From contig DYIZ01000007.1 of the NCBI GenBank assembly GCA_020723385.1, positions 16,640 through 80,639 on the forward strand: DNA of 64,000 nt. The letters run 5' to 3'. The DNA comes from Candidatus Aquidulcis sp. (GTDB lineage: Bacteria > Chloroflexota > Anaerolineae > Anaerolineales > UBA4823). The notes beneath the pieces were generated by a model. It was not told the DNA's origin. It was given only the letters and a program-made list of their open reading frames with translations, and did not search any database. Shown here one piece after another: positions 24,378 through 32,081 of the stretch (positions are counted from its first letter, which is position 1; each line of letters opens with the position of its first letter). The translations under genes and the position numbers were made by a program.

Positions 24378-26906
24378 TTATTGGCAGACGCCTGCATCGG
24401 TGCAAGCAGCAGCCAGGGCAGCCTGCGTTGCCGCCACGTCGCCGGTGGTGACGAATGCGCCGATGGCATCAATAAAGCTGGTCGCCCAGCCTTCAGATGC
24501 GGCTGCGCCGTGTACGACTGACGGGACGATAATGTCCACCTGCCAGTCGGCAGCCGACGATTGCAGGTAAGCATCGAAGGCGCTGTAGTCGCAGTCCGTC
24601 CGGGCGCAGATCGAACCCTTCAGGATGTTGAAGGCTTCCTGGCCTTCCTTGGAGCCAAGCACGCCCAGGAATGCCTTGATGGCTTCGGGATTCTTGACGC
24701 CCTTGGGCAGGCCGAAGGTATCGGACAAGGCGATATACACGCCATCCGAGCCTGGAGGCGGCGCCCAGCCGTAGCCGGTGAAGCTCTTGGCAACATAGTC
24801 GCCGTCCACCCAGTCGCCCATGATGGTCATGGCGGCTGTGCCGTCAATCACCAACTGGTTAGCCTGATCCCAACTGAGGGCGGCATGGTCATCATTGGTG
24901 TAGGAGATCATCTTTTTGAAGTTCTCCAGCGCCAATGTGACCTCAGCGCCGTTCCAATCGGTTGTGCCATCCCACAAACCCTTGTATTGGTCAGGGGTCA
25001 GCGTGCCGGCTAAGACGACCTCGAACAGGTGCGCGGCAGCCCATGGGCCATTGTCGCCCAGGGCCAGCGGGGTTACTCCGGCGGCTTTGAGCGTCTCAGC
25101 GGCGGCAAACCAGCCATCCCAGGTTGACAGAGTAGCTGGGTCAATGCCGTTGGCTTCGATGATCGCTACGTTGTACCACAGGACGTTGGAGCGGTGGATG
25201 TTGACGGGTACCGACCAGGGGTGGCCATCGTAGGAGACGATGTCGAGCACGCCCTGAGGAAAGGCATCGTTCAAGCCGTAGGTTTCGTACACATCATCGA
25301 GCGGCTCCATGAAGCCGGTGGTGACCCAGGTGTCAATCAGCTCGTGGCCCATGTGGACCTGGAAGCTGTCGGGAGGATCGCCGCCGAGCATACGGGTCTT
25401 GAGAACCGCTTTGGCGTTAGAACCGGCGCCGCCCGCGACCGCTGCATTGATAACCTCAGCGTTTGGATGGGCAGCGTTGAACTGATCCATTAACTTCTGC
25501 AGACCATTCGCCTCGCCGCCGGTCGTCCACCACGAGAAAACCTCAACCGGGACTTTGATCTTGCCAGATTCCTGACCGCTGTCAGCATCAACGGCGGCCT
25601 GGATCAGCGCGTTCTGCGCCCCGGCAACATCCTTGGTGGTGACGAATGCGCCGATAGCGTCAATGTAGGCGGTCGCCCAGCCTTCGGATGCCGCGGCGCC
25701 GTGTACAACGGACGGAACGATAGTGTCTTTCTGCCAGTCGGCAGCTGCGGATTGCAGGTAGGCATCGAAGGCGCTGTAATCGCAGTCCTTGCGGGCGCAG
25801 ATCGAACCCTTCAGGATATTGAAGGCTTCCTGGCCTTCCTTGGAGCCGAGCACACCCAGGAATTCCTTGGTCAGCTCGGGGTTTTTGCTGCCCTTGGGCA
25901 GGCCGAAGGTGTCTGACAGGGCAACGAAGACGCCCTGCGTGCCGGGAACCGGCGCCCAGCCGTAATCGGTGAAGCCCTTGGCAACGTAATCGCCATCGCA
26001 CCAGTCACCCATGATGGTCATGGCGGCTTTACCGTCAATCACCAACTGGTTGGCCTGGTCCCAGGTGAGGGCGGCGTGATCTTCGTTGATGTAGTTCAGG
26101 ATATTGCGGAAGGTGTTGAGGGCATCGGTTACTTTCGGGTCTGACCAGGATGTAGTGCCATCCCACAAACCTTTATACGCGTCGGGGCCGACAGCGCTGG
26201 CGAGGATATCCTCGAACAGGTGCGCGGCAGCCCACGGGCCGTTATCGCCCAGGGCCAGCGGGGTGATCCCCTGAGCCTTCAGGGTCTCAGCAACCGTGAA
26301 AAATTCCGCCCAGGTCGTGGGTGCATTTTCGATTCCGGCATTGGCGAAGACAGTTTTGTTGTACCACAGGACGTTGGAGCGGTGGATGTTGACGGGTACC
26401 GACCAGGGATGGCCATCGTAGGAGACGATGTCGAGCACGCCCTGGGGGAAGGCCTCGTTCAGGCCGTAGGTTGCGTACACGTCATCGAGCGGCTCCATGA
26501 AGCCGGTGGTGACCCAGGTGTCAATCAGCTCGTGGCCCATGTGGACCTGGAAGCTGTCGGGAGGATCGCCGCCGAGCATACGGGTCTTGAGAACCGCTTT
26601 GGCGTTAGAACCGGCGCCGCCCGCGACCGCTGCATTGATAACCTCAGCGTTTGGATGGGCAGCGTTGAACTGATCCATTAACTTCTGCAGACCATTCGCC
26701 TCGCCGCCGGTCGTCCACCACGAGAAGACCTCAACCTGGGTTTTGCCAGGTGTGGTCGGAACCGCAGTCGGCTGGGGTGGGGTGGTGGCTTTGGGAGGGG
26801 TGGTCGGCTGAATCTCGGCGGTTTTTGTCTCACCGCAGGCGGTGAGCAAGATGGAAGCAATTACGACAACCGCAAAGAGGCTATACCAAACATTTTTCTT
26901 GGACAT
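24378..26906 (-). CDS. Double-domain sugar-binding lipoprotein of an ABC transporter
   Basis: An 842-residue lipoprotein: signal peptide with lipobox LLTAC (Cys about residue 24), Thr/Pro-rich linker, then two complete CUT1-type solute-binding domains in one chain. Domain 1 starts VEVFSWWTTGGEANGLQ at about residue 58; domain 2 starts with the same words 396 residues later. Both end with the EGWATxFIDAIGAFVTT segment. The family normally has one domain of about 420 residues. N-terminal lobes are almost identical at DNA level (a 245-bp block), while middle parts differ (NAGIENAPTTWAEF versus ANGIDPATLSTWDGW). AAGGAG precedes the ATG. It should deliver a sugar to the two downstream permeases; the effect of doubling is unknown. 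An assembly fusion of two adjacent paralogues should be excluded. Confidence 0.92.
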   Translation of the reverse strand: MSKKNVWYSLFAVVVIASILLTACGETKTAEIQPTTPPKATTPPQPTAVPTTPGKTQVEVFSWWTTGGEANGLQKLMDQFNAAHPNAEVINAAVAGGAGSNAKAVLKTRMLGGDPPDSFQVHMGHELIDTWVTTGFMEPLDDVYATYGLNEAFPQGVLDIVSYDGHPWSVPVNIHRSNVLWYNKTVFANAGIENAPTTWAEFFTVAETLKAQGITPLALGDNGPWAAAHLFEDILASAVGPDAYKGLWDGTTSWSDPKVTDALNTFRNILNYINEDHAALTWDQANQLVIDGKAAMTIMGDWCDGDYVAKGFTDYGWAPVPGTQGVFVALSDTFGLPKGSKNPELTKEFLGVLGSKEGQEAFNILKGSICARKDCDYSAFDAYLQSAAADWQKDTIVPSVVHGAAASEGWATAYIDAIGAFVTTKDVAGAQNALIQAAVDADSGQESGKIKVPVEVFSWWTTGGEANGLQKLMDQFNAAHPNAEVINAAVAGGAGSNAKAVLKTRMLGGDPPDSFQVHMGHELIDTWVTTGFMEPLDDVYETYGLNDAFPQGVLDIVSYDGHPWSVPVNIHRSNVLWYNVAIIEANGIDPATLSTWDGWFAAAETLKAAGVTPLALGDNGPWAAAHLFEVVLAGTLTPDQYKGLWDGTTDWNGAEVTLALENFKKMISYTNDDHAALSWDQANQLVIDGTAAMTIMGDWVDGDYVAKSFTGYGWAPPPGSDGVYIALSDTFGLPKGVKNPEAIKAFLGVLGSKEGQEAFNILKGSICARTDCDYSAFDAYLQSSAADWQVDIIVPSVVHGAAASEGWATSFIDAIGAFVTTGDVAATQAALAAACTDAGVCQ
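25294..25538 (-). repeat. 245-bp intragenic repeat, downstream copy
   Basis: By direct reading this block matches 26482-26726 base for base. It codes for the N-lobe of the second binding domain. The offset between copies is 1188 bp (396 codons), so the reading frame is kept. Confidence 0.85.
26482..26726 (-). repeat. 245-bp intragenic repeat, upstream copy
   Basis: Partner of 25294-25538, coding for the N-lobe of the first binding domain. Flanking sequence diverges on both sides, which suggests either recent gene conversion or strong selection on this lobe. Confidence 0.85.
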
Positions 26907-27031
26907 GTTACTCTCTTCTCCTTACTGGGAATTTTTATTGGGTGAATTCAGGCCAGGGTTTCTCTGGCAATGGAAAAATCTTGGCTTTGATATTTTGACG
27001 GTAATCACCTCCTTCCAAAATGATCGAACAA

Positions 27032-28261
27032 TTAATTGACTGAAGACGGCCTGGATAGGGTCGCTTTCACCACCAGGGAAACAGCGCCAATCAGACTGGC
27101 GTTTGCTCCGGATGCAGATAACATCACCTGTGACTGTTGGCCGATCTCCGGCAGCGACCGTTTTGCGACACAATCAACAATGGCTGGCAGGATATGCTTA
27201 CCGGCAGTGCTCAATGGCCCGCCGATGACTACCATTTCGGGGTTCAGAATATTGATGAGATTTGCAACCCCCATACCCATCGCCGCGCCAGCCTCGGCCA
27301 AAACATCTCTGGCTTCTTTGTCGCCGGCATCAGCAGCTTTTGTGATGATCGCGAAGGATAGCGGGGAATTGCTCTCTGCCATCATTTGAGGAATGAGACT
27401 GCTTCGTCTGACTTCCAATCGAGCGCGCACACGCTCGACGATGGAATATTGGTTGGCGTAGGTTTCCCAGCAGCCCCGGTTACCGCAGTGACATGGCGGC
27501 TGGAAGGTCTCTGCCATGAATACCGAATGCCCGATCTCGCCGGCAAACCCGCTCTTTCCCCGGTAGAGTTCACCATTGAGAAACAGCCCGCCTCCAATTC
27601 CCACCCCTGCGAACACGAAAACGAAATTCTGCGCCTGTCGTGCTACACCAAACAAGTGCTCGCCAACAGCGGCGGCATTGGCGTCGTTGTCTACGAGCAC
27701 GGGCAACCCGGTGTGCTGTGAATAGATTTTTCGCAGCGGAACGTTGCGCCAGTGCAGGTTCGGCGCAAAGATCAGCACCCCCTCGTCGAGATTGACCGTG
27801 CCCGGCGTGGCAACTCCCACTCCAAGCAAGCGCGTTGTTTTTTCCCGGCTGACGGTGATCGCTTCGTCTACCAGGTGAAGTGTTTGCGTGATGGTGGCCT
27901 CTTGCCCTTCGGTGGGATCGGCGTCTTGCAGGCGCTGCCAAAGCGTTTTGCCGCAAAAATCTGTCAGGATGACCGAAACGAAATCCACTCCCAATTCCAC
28001 CCCGATGATACCGCCCGCGCCTGGGTCAATATCAAGGAAAGTCGCCGGCCGCCCGGTGCCAGCATTGGTGATCCCGATTTCATGGATCAAGCTTCGCTCG
28101 ATCAACTCTTCGACCAGGCTTGAAACCGTGGATTTGTTCAGGCCAATTGCGTTTGCCAACTGCGCCCGCGACATCGGCGCATTGGCGTGAAGATAACGCA
28201 ATACGGTTGAAAGATTGATTTCTCGAACGAGGGTTTGATCGCCTGTGCTGTAGGGGAGCAT
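27032..28261 (-). CDS. ROK family transcriptional regulator
   Basis: A 409-residue NagC/XylR-type protein. The ATG at 28261 has AAGGTG 5 nt upstream and is preferred over an ATG nine codons earlier. Residues about 8-70 are the winged helix (MSRAQLANAIGLNKSTVSSL). The sugar-kinase-like body carries a nucleotide-site DNDANAAAVGE, the glycine-rich VFAGVGIGGGLFLNGE and the ROK zinc motif CHCGNRGCWE (about residues 255-264). It probably represses the following binding-protein/permease operon until the sugar or its phosphate binds. A dyad just upstream of its own start (28268-28294) may be an autoregulatory site. No gene lies in the 125 nt between it and the binding-protein gene. Confidence 0.92.
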   Translation of the reverse strand: MLPYSTGDQTLVREINLSTVLRYLHANAPMSRAQLANAIGLNKSTVSSLVEELIERSLIHEIGITNAGTGRPATFLDIDPGAGGIIGVELGVDFVSVILTDFCGKTLWQRLQDADPTEGQEATITQTLHLVDEAITVSREKTTRLLGVGVATPGTVNLDEGVLIFAPNLHWRNVPLRKIYSQHTGLPVLVDNDANAAAVGEHLFGVARQAQNFVFVFAGVGIGGGLFLNGELYRGKSGFAGEIGHSVFMAETFQPPCHCGNRGCWETYANQYSIVERVRARLEVRRSSLIPQMMAESNSPLSFAIITKAADAGDKEARDVLAEAGAAMGMGVANLINILNPEMVVIGGPLSTAGKHILPAIVDCVAKRSLPEIGQQSQVMLSASGANASLIGAVSLVVKATLSRPSSVN

Positions 28262-28267
28262 AATCAC

Positions 28268-28294
28268 CTTAGTAGGTTGTGGCAACAAACTAAG
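28268..28294. promoter_or_regulatory. Candidate ROK operator (imperfect dyad)
   Basis: CTTAGT (28268-28273) and ACTAAG (28289-28294) flank a TTG...CAA core, a 27-bp imperfect palindrome covering the region just before the ROK start codon. I found no second clear copy before the binding-protein gene, so the assignment is tentative. Confidence 0.35.
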
Positions 28295-28366
28295 TCTATT
28301 AAATCAAAAATATGTTCCTTTGTCAATAGCGTAACTTGCCGCCCGAATCGTTGGCGGCAATGGCAA

Positions 28367-28399
28367 AGACTCCCGGAGTTTCCGAAACTCCGGGAGTCT
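28367..28399 (-). terminator. Palindromic repeat, copy A, acting as terminator
   Basis: AGACTCCCGGAGTTT, 3-nt loop CCG, then the exact complement: 15-bp stem. It lies after the patatin gene stop and before the ROK gene, both read leftward. The minus-strand stem is followed by TTTGCC. The same sequence recurs at 33959-33995 and 57346-57382. Confidence 0.75.
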
Positions 28400-28479
28400 G
28401 ACCCGATCTACGCTTTCATCTCGAACCCTCGAAGGGGACGAAAGCCACCGTTTCTGTTGGTATAGTTTCGAGAGTAAAC

Positions 28480-29370
28480 TTACCTTCCCCCAGAGAAAAT
28501 TCGCTGCACTGTTCGCTGAAGCGACGGCTGAAGCAGTTGCTGGATTTTGGGCAGCGCCCGCTGCGCCGCCTGTTCACCAGCAGCGATGGCTTCGCTGGCA
28601 TGTGTGAATCCCAGTAAAATGCTAATTTCATCGGGCATTGCAGGCTGTATAACCAGATCAGGCCGGGCCTCGTGCAGGTTCGCCCTGACGGTATGGGCTG
28701 TCATAATGAGCAGCGCCTGATAGAGGTTGCCGGTCAACTTTGGAAATGGGGCGGGTAGCTGGTGAAGAGTCTGGGCCGCATCCGGGCTAATCTCGCGCGG
28801 GAAAATCGGGGCTACGTCCACCGCGATCACCACCTCTGCGCCTAACGCCTTTACCGCATTAGCCGGGACATTGTTGATCAGCCCACCGTCAACCATCATG
28901 CACCCCTCGATCTCGACTGGTGGAAATACGCCCGGCACAGCGCTGGTAGCCATAGCGGCCTCCAGCACCGATCCATGGGTCAATTGGCATTCGACCCCGC
29001 GCAAAAAATCAACTGTTACGAGAGCCAGCGGGATATGCAGCTTATCGAAAGTTATGTCGCCCAATTTATCGGCCAGGAATTCACGCACCCGCTGACCTTC
29101 GAGCAGACCGCGGCGCATGGGGGCTACGTCGAGCAGCCGCATCATCTGGCTGGGCTTCGCCATTTGTAACGCCATAATTTCAAGTTCTGCCACGCTGAGG
29201 CCAGCGGAATAAGCCGCGGCGATGATCCCGCCAATACTGGTTCCGGCCAGGAAATCAACCGGGATGCGCGCCGCCTCCAGGGTTTTGAGAACCCCAATGT
29301 GCGCCAGGCCGCGCGCCCCGCCTCCGCCTAACGCCAGGCCAACGGTTTGTCTACGAATGATTTGTGGCAT
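28480..29370 (-). CDS. Patatin-like phospholipase (RssA type)
   Basis: A 296-residue serine hydrolase. It has the oxyanion-hole motif GGGGARGLAHIG (about 16-27), the nucleophile elbow AGTSIGG (about 42-48, Ser45) and the partner aspartate in MVDGGLINNVPA (near residue 164), forming the Ser-Asp dyad of patatins. Such enzymes cleave acyl chains from phospholipids or other lipids. No signal peptide is present. The ATG overlaps the end of the MFS gene by 20 nt, so the two are coupled. It is the last gene before a strong palindromic terminator. Its link to sugar use is not obvious. Confidence 0.9.
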   Translation of the reverse strand: MPQIIRRQTVGLALGGGGARGLAHIGVLKTLEAARIPVDFLAGTSIGGIIAAAYSAGLSVAELEIMALQMAKPSQMMRLLDVAPMRRGLLEGQRVREFLADKLGDITFDKLHIPLALVTVDFLRGVECQLTHGSVLEAAMATSAVPGVFPPVEIEGCMMVDGGLINNVPANAVKALGAEVVIAVDVAPIFPREISPDAAQTLHQLPAPFPKLTGNLYQALLIMTAHTVRANLHEARPDLVIQPAMPDEISILLGFTHASEAIAAGEQAAQRALPKIQQLLQPSLQRTVQRIFSGGR

Positions 29371-30805
29371 GATTCCCTCGTATCAGTGATGTCACAACGC
29401 CCATCGCAGCGATCAATGATGCTGCCAGGAAGCTGATTTGGATCGCCACGAAAAGCGGCGGCACTTGGACTTCGCCGGCCAGTCCAGTGATGCCCTGAGA
29501 GACGATTGTCGTAAAAATCGCCCCCGCAAGGCCTACGCCAAGAACCATCCCAAAATTACGCGCCGTTGCCAGTGTCCCGGCCGCGATTCCCTGCCGGTGA
29601 CGGGGCGCCGCTCCCATCAAGGCGCTATTATTGGGTGAGATGAATATGCCGGTTCCCAGGCCCACCATCACCAGCGCCAGGATGATGCTGATTTGAGGAG
29701 ATTGCGGACCGAGCCGCGAGAGCAGGAACATCCCGATCGAGAGCATCCCCATTCCCACCGCGCCTGGAATCTGCGCGCCAATCCGGTCGGATAGCGTCCC
29801 GCTGAGTGGGGCGACAATTGCCATAATGATCGGTTGAGCGGTGAGCAGCAGCCCAGCCTCCGCAGAGCTAAAACCGCGCCCTTGAATAAGATAGAAGGGC
29901 AGTAAAAAAATCGAGCTGTAGACACAAATATAGTTCAAGACAGCAGTAGTGACGGATAATGAAAACTGGGGCCGCTGGAAGAGCGAGAGATCGAGCATCG
30001 GGCTGGGGGCGCGCCGCTCGATGTAAATAAACACCGCCAGCAGGAATCCTGCACCCAGAAGTAAAACCAGCACTCGCGGGGAACCCCAACCCCAATTGTG
30101 CCCCTGGTTCAAGCCGAGCAGCAAAGCGCTCAACCCCACCAAAAAAGCCAGCGCGCCAGGGATGTCAAATTTCTCTTCCCTCCGAGGTGTGTCATGGGGA
30201 ACGAAGCGCAAGCTCATGATCACGGCTGCCAGGCATACCGGCACATTGATATAGAAAACGTAGCGCCAGCCAAACTGGCTTGCGATCCAGCCGCCCAGCG
30301 ACGGCCCAACGGTCAGCCCCAGGTACGTCATTGTAGCTTGCAGCCCAAGGGCGCGCCCGCGCTGGCTGGCCGGGAAACTTTTGGTGAGGATAGCCGGCGA
30401 ATTGGCCGCCAGCATCGCGCCTCCCAGGGCTTGCATCGCCCGGCAGGCAACCAACACGGGCACGTTGGGCGCTAATCCTGCCACGATAGAGCTGACCATG
30501 AACGTCCCAAAACCTAACACGTAAACCGGTTTATGCCCGCGCAGGTCGCCAAGCCTCCCAAAACTGAGCAGCAGCCCGCTGAGCAGCAGCAGGTAAATCG
30601 TCACCACCCATTCGACGCCCGCTACACTGCTGTGCAGGTCTTTCTGGATGAGCGGCAGGGTGGTATTGACCACGCTGGTATCCAGCGCAGTCATGAAGGT
30701 GCCGATGCCGGTGGTTACCAACACCCACCAGCGGGCATCCGGCGCAGTTGGTTCGAGGGGCTGATCAGATTCAGCGGTACGGGGATTGTCAGGAAGAAGG
30801 TTCAT
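29351..30805 (-). CDS. MFS drug/proton antiporter, DHA2 (14-helix) type
   Basis: A 484-residue membrane transporter. The ATG at 30805 is preferred; a GTG at 30826 in the same frame is possible. Fourteen helices are predicted, with motif C-like and motif A-like segments LGDLRGHKPVYVLG after the second helix and ALDTSVVNTTLPLIQ in the first, typical of EmrB/QacA relatives. These export toxic compounds using the proton gradient. The start overlaps the preceding MFS gene by 17 nt and the end overlaps the patatin gene by 20 nt, so three genes form a tight unit. Confidence 0.9.
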   Translation of the reverse strand: MNLLPDNPRTAESDQPLEPTAPDARWWVLVTTGIGTFMTALDTSVVNTTLPLIQKDLHSSVAGVEWVVTIYLLLLSGLLLSFGRLGDLRGHKPVYVLGFGTFMVSSIVAGLAPNVPVLVACRAMQALGGAMLAANSPAILTKSFPASQRGRALGLQATMTYLGLTVGPSLGGWIASQFGWRYVFYINVPVCLAAVIMSLRFVPHDTPRREEKFDIPGALAFLVGLSALLLGLNQGHNWGWGSPRVLVLLLGAGFLLAVFIYIERRAPSPMLDLSLFQRPQFSLSVTTAVLNYICVYSSIFLLPFYLIQGRGFSSAEAGLLLTAQPIIMAIVAPLSGTLSDRIGAQIPGAVGMGMLSIGMFLLSRLGPQSPQISIILALVMVGLGTGIFISPNNSALMGAAPRHRQGIAAGTLATARNFGMVLGVGLAGAIFTTIVSQGITGLAGEVQVPPLFVAIQISFLAASLIAAMGVVTSLIRGNHATNHS

Positions 30806-32081
30806 AGTTTTGATTGCGCGGGTCACGCAGCTTGAGCACCAGCAGCAGCGCAGTCACCAATCCGCCGATGACAGAGGTTGCGAAAGTCGCCGAATAACCG
30901 GCATTGTCGGCCAGCCAGCCTCCGGCCAGCGGGGCCAGGATCGTCGCCGGGGCAATCAGGGTGTTCGCCATGCCGATATAGGTCGGGCGTTCCGCATCGC
31001 TGCCGAAGTGCATATTCATGGTCATCGTTACAGTCCACATCGTCGTGTTGGCGATCCCGGTCAGAATCACCACCAGATAGAACCACCCCACGCTCGGGGC
31101 CATCCAGGCGATAGCCGCGCTCAGCGCGGCAAACAGCGCCCCGCCTGCCATCACCAGCCGGTGATCGAACCGGTCGCCGATCCAACCCAGCACCGGGTTG
31201 GCGATGATGCCTGTGACCAGCAGCACGCTGGTCATCACCCCGGCTGTGCTTTCACTCATTCCATAAAACCGAACCGCATACACGACATAAAAGGCAAAAG
31301 CCATTGCTCCAACCTGCGTGGTCATGCGGCAGATCAAAAACCAGACGAAATTGTTATCCTTGCGAAGGATCGCCAGGGATTGCCGGGCAAGGATGCCAAG
31401 CTCCTGGATTAGAGATGAATTTTCGGAGAGCGATGCAGAATTTGGGCTATCCTGCTCGCGGGTCATTGCCAAAGACCCCCACGAAAAGACCATTGCGCCG
31501 GTTGCAAACAGGAAACACAGTGTGAAATCGAGGGGTGAATCCACTTTTTCGAGAATGAACCCGGCAATGATCGCGCTGCCGCTGGCGAGCAGGTTTGCCG
31601 CTGAACCTTGCGCTCCCAGAAAGGTGCCACGCAGCTCGCTGGGTATGATCTTGACGATCATGCTTTGCCAGGCCGTTGCAGTAAAACCCCCGCCCAACCC
31701 CTGCCAGATGAGCAGCAGGAAGGTCAGAACGAGGGCTAATTTTACATGCAGATAGGGAGCAAACCAGGCAATCGCCGCCAACCCGAGGAACGGGAAGCGC
31801 TCATTGATGGTGATTAACAACACCATCGGCTTGACCCGGCGAAGCCGCGCGACTCTATTCGCCGTCAACAGTTGCGGCAACTGCCAGCCCACGTTGTGAA
31901 TCGCCGGTATCAAGCCAATGAGCAAGGCCGAATTCGTCATCGTGCTGACGAACAGCGGTATTACGGTGACGAAAGATGCAAACCCGAGGGCAAAGCCAAA
32001 GAAGCCGCCATCAAAAAGGTTGACGACGAAATTGTGAACCAGGTTTTTGTCGCTATTGGATTTCAGCAATGTATACCTCAT
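30789..32081 (-). CDS. MFS transporter, 12 helices
   Basis: A 430-residue major facilitator protein. The ATG at 32081 lies inside the end of the alpha-glucosidase gene (29-nt overlap) and has no strong ribosome site, suggesting translational coupling. The N-terminal helices include GGFFGFALGFASFVTVIPLF; the mid-loop after helix six is about 45 residues long and acidic. Substrate is not evident. Position right behind an alpha-glucosidase would fit sugar import or export, but the sequence itself does not show a sugar-porter signature. Confidence 0.85.
   Translation of the reverse strand: MRYTLLKSNSDKNLVHNFVVNLFDGGFFGFALGFASFVTVIPLFVSTMTNSALLIGLIPAIHNVGWQLPQLLTANRVARLRRVKPMVLLITINERFPFLGLAAIAWFAPYLHVKLALVLTFLLLIWQGLGGGFTATAWQSMIVKIIPSELRGTFLGAQGSAANLLASGSAIIAGFILEKVDSPLDFTLCFLFATGAMVFSWGSLAMTREQDSPNSASLSENSSLIQELGILARQSLAILRKDNNFVWFLICRMTTQVGAMAFAFYVVYAVRFYGMSESTAGVMTSVLLVTGIIANPVLGWIGDRFDHRLVMAGGALFAALSAAIAWMAPSVGWFYLVVILTGIANTTMWTVTMTMNMHFGSDAERPTYIGMANTLIAPATILAPLAGGWLADNAGYSATFATSVIGGLVTALLLVLKLRDPRNQNYEPSS

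Noticed and set aside
25294..26726. Direct repeats as a CRISPR or insertion sequence
   Set aside because: The repeats are in-frame coding blocks of a duplicated binding domain, with no spacers or transposase.
26922..27173. 83-codon frame between the ROK and receptor genes
   Set aside because: Overlaps the ROK coding end and has no ribosome site at its start; only the strong Shine-Dalgarno-like word inside it is notable.
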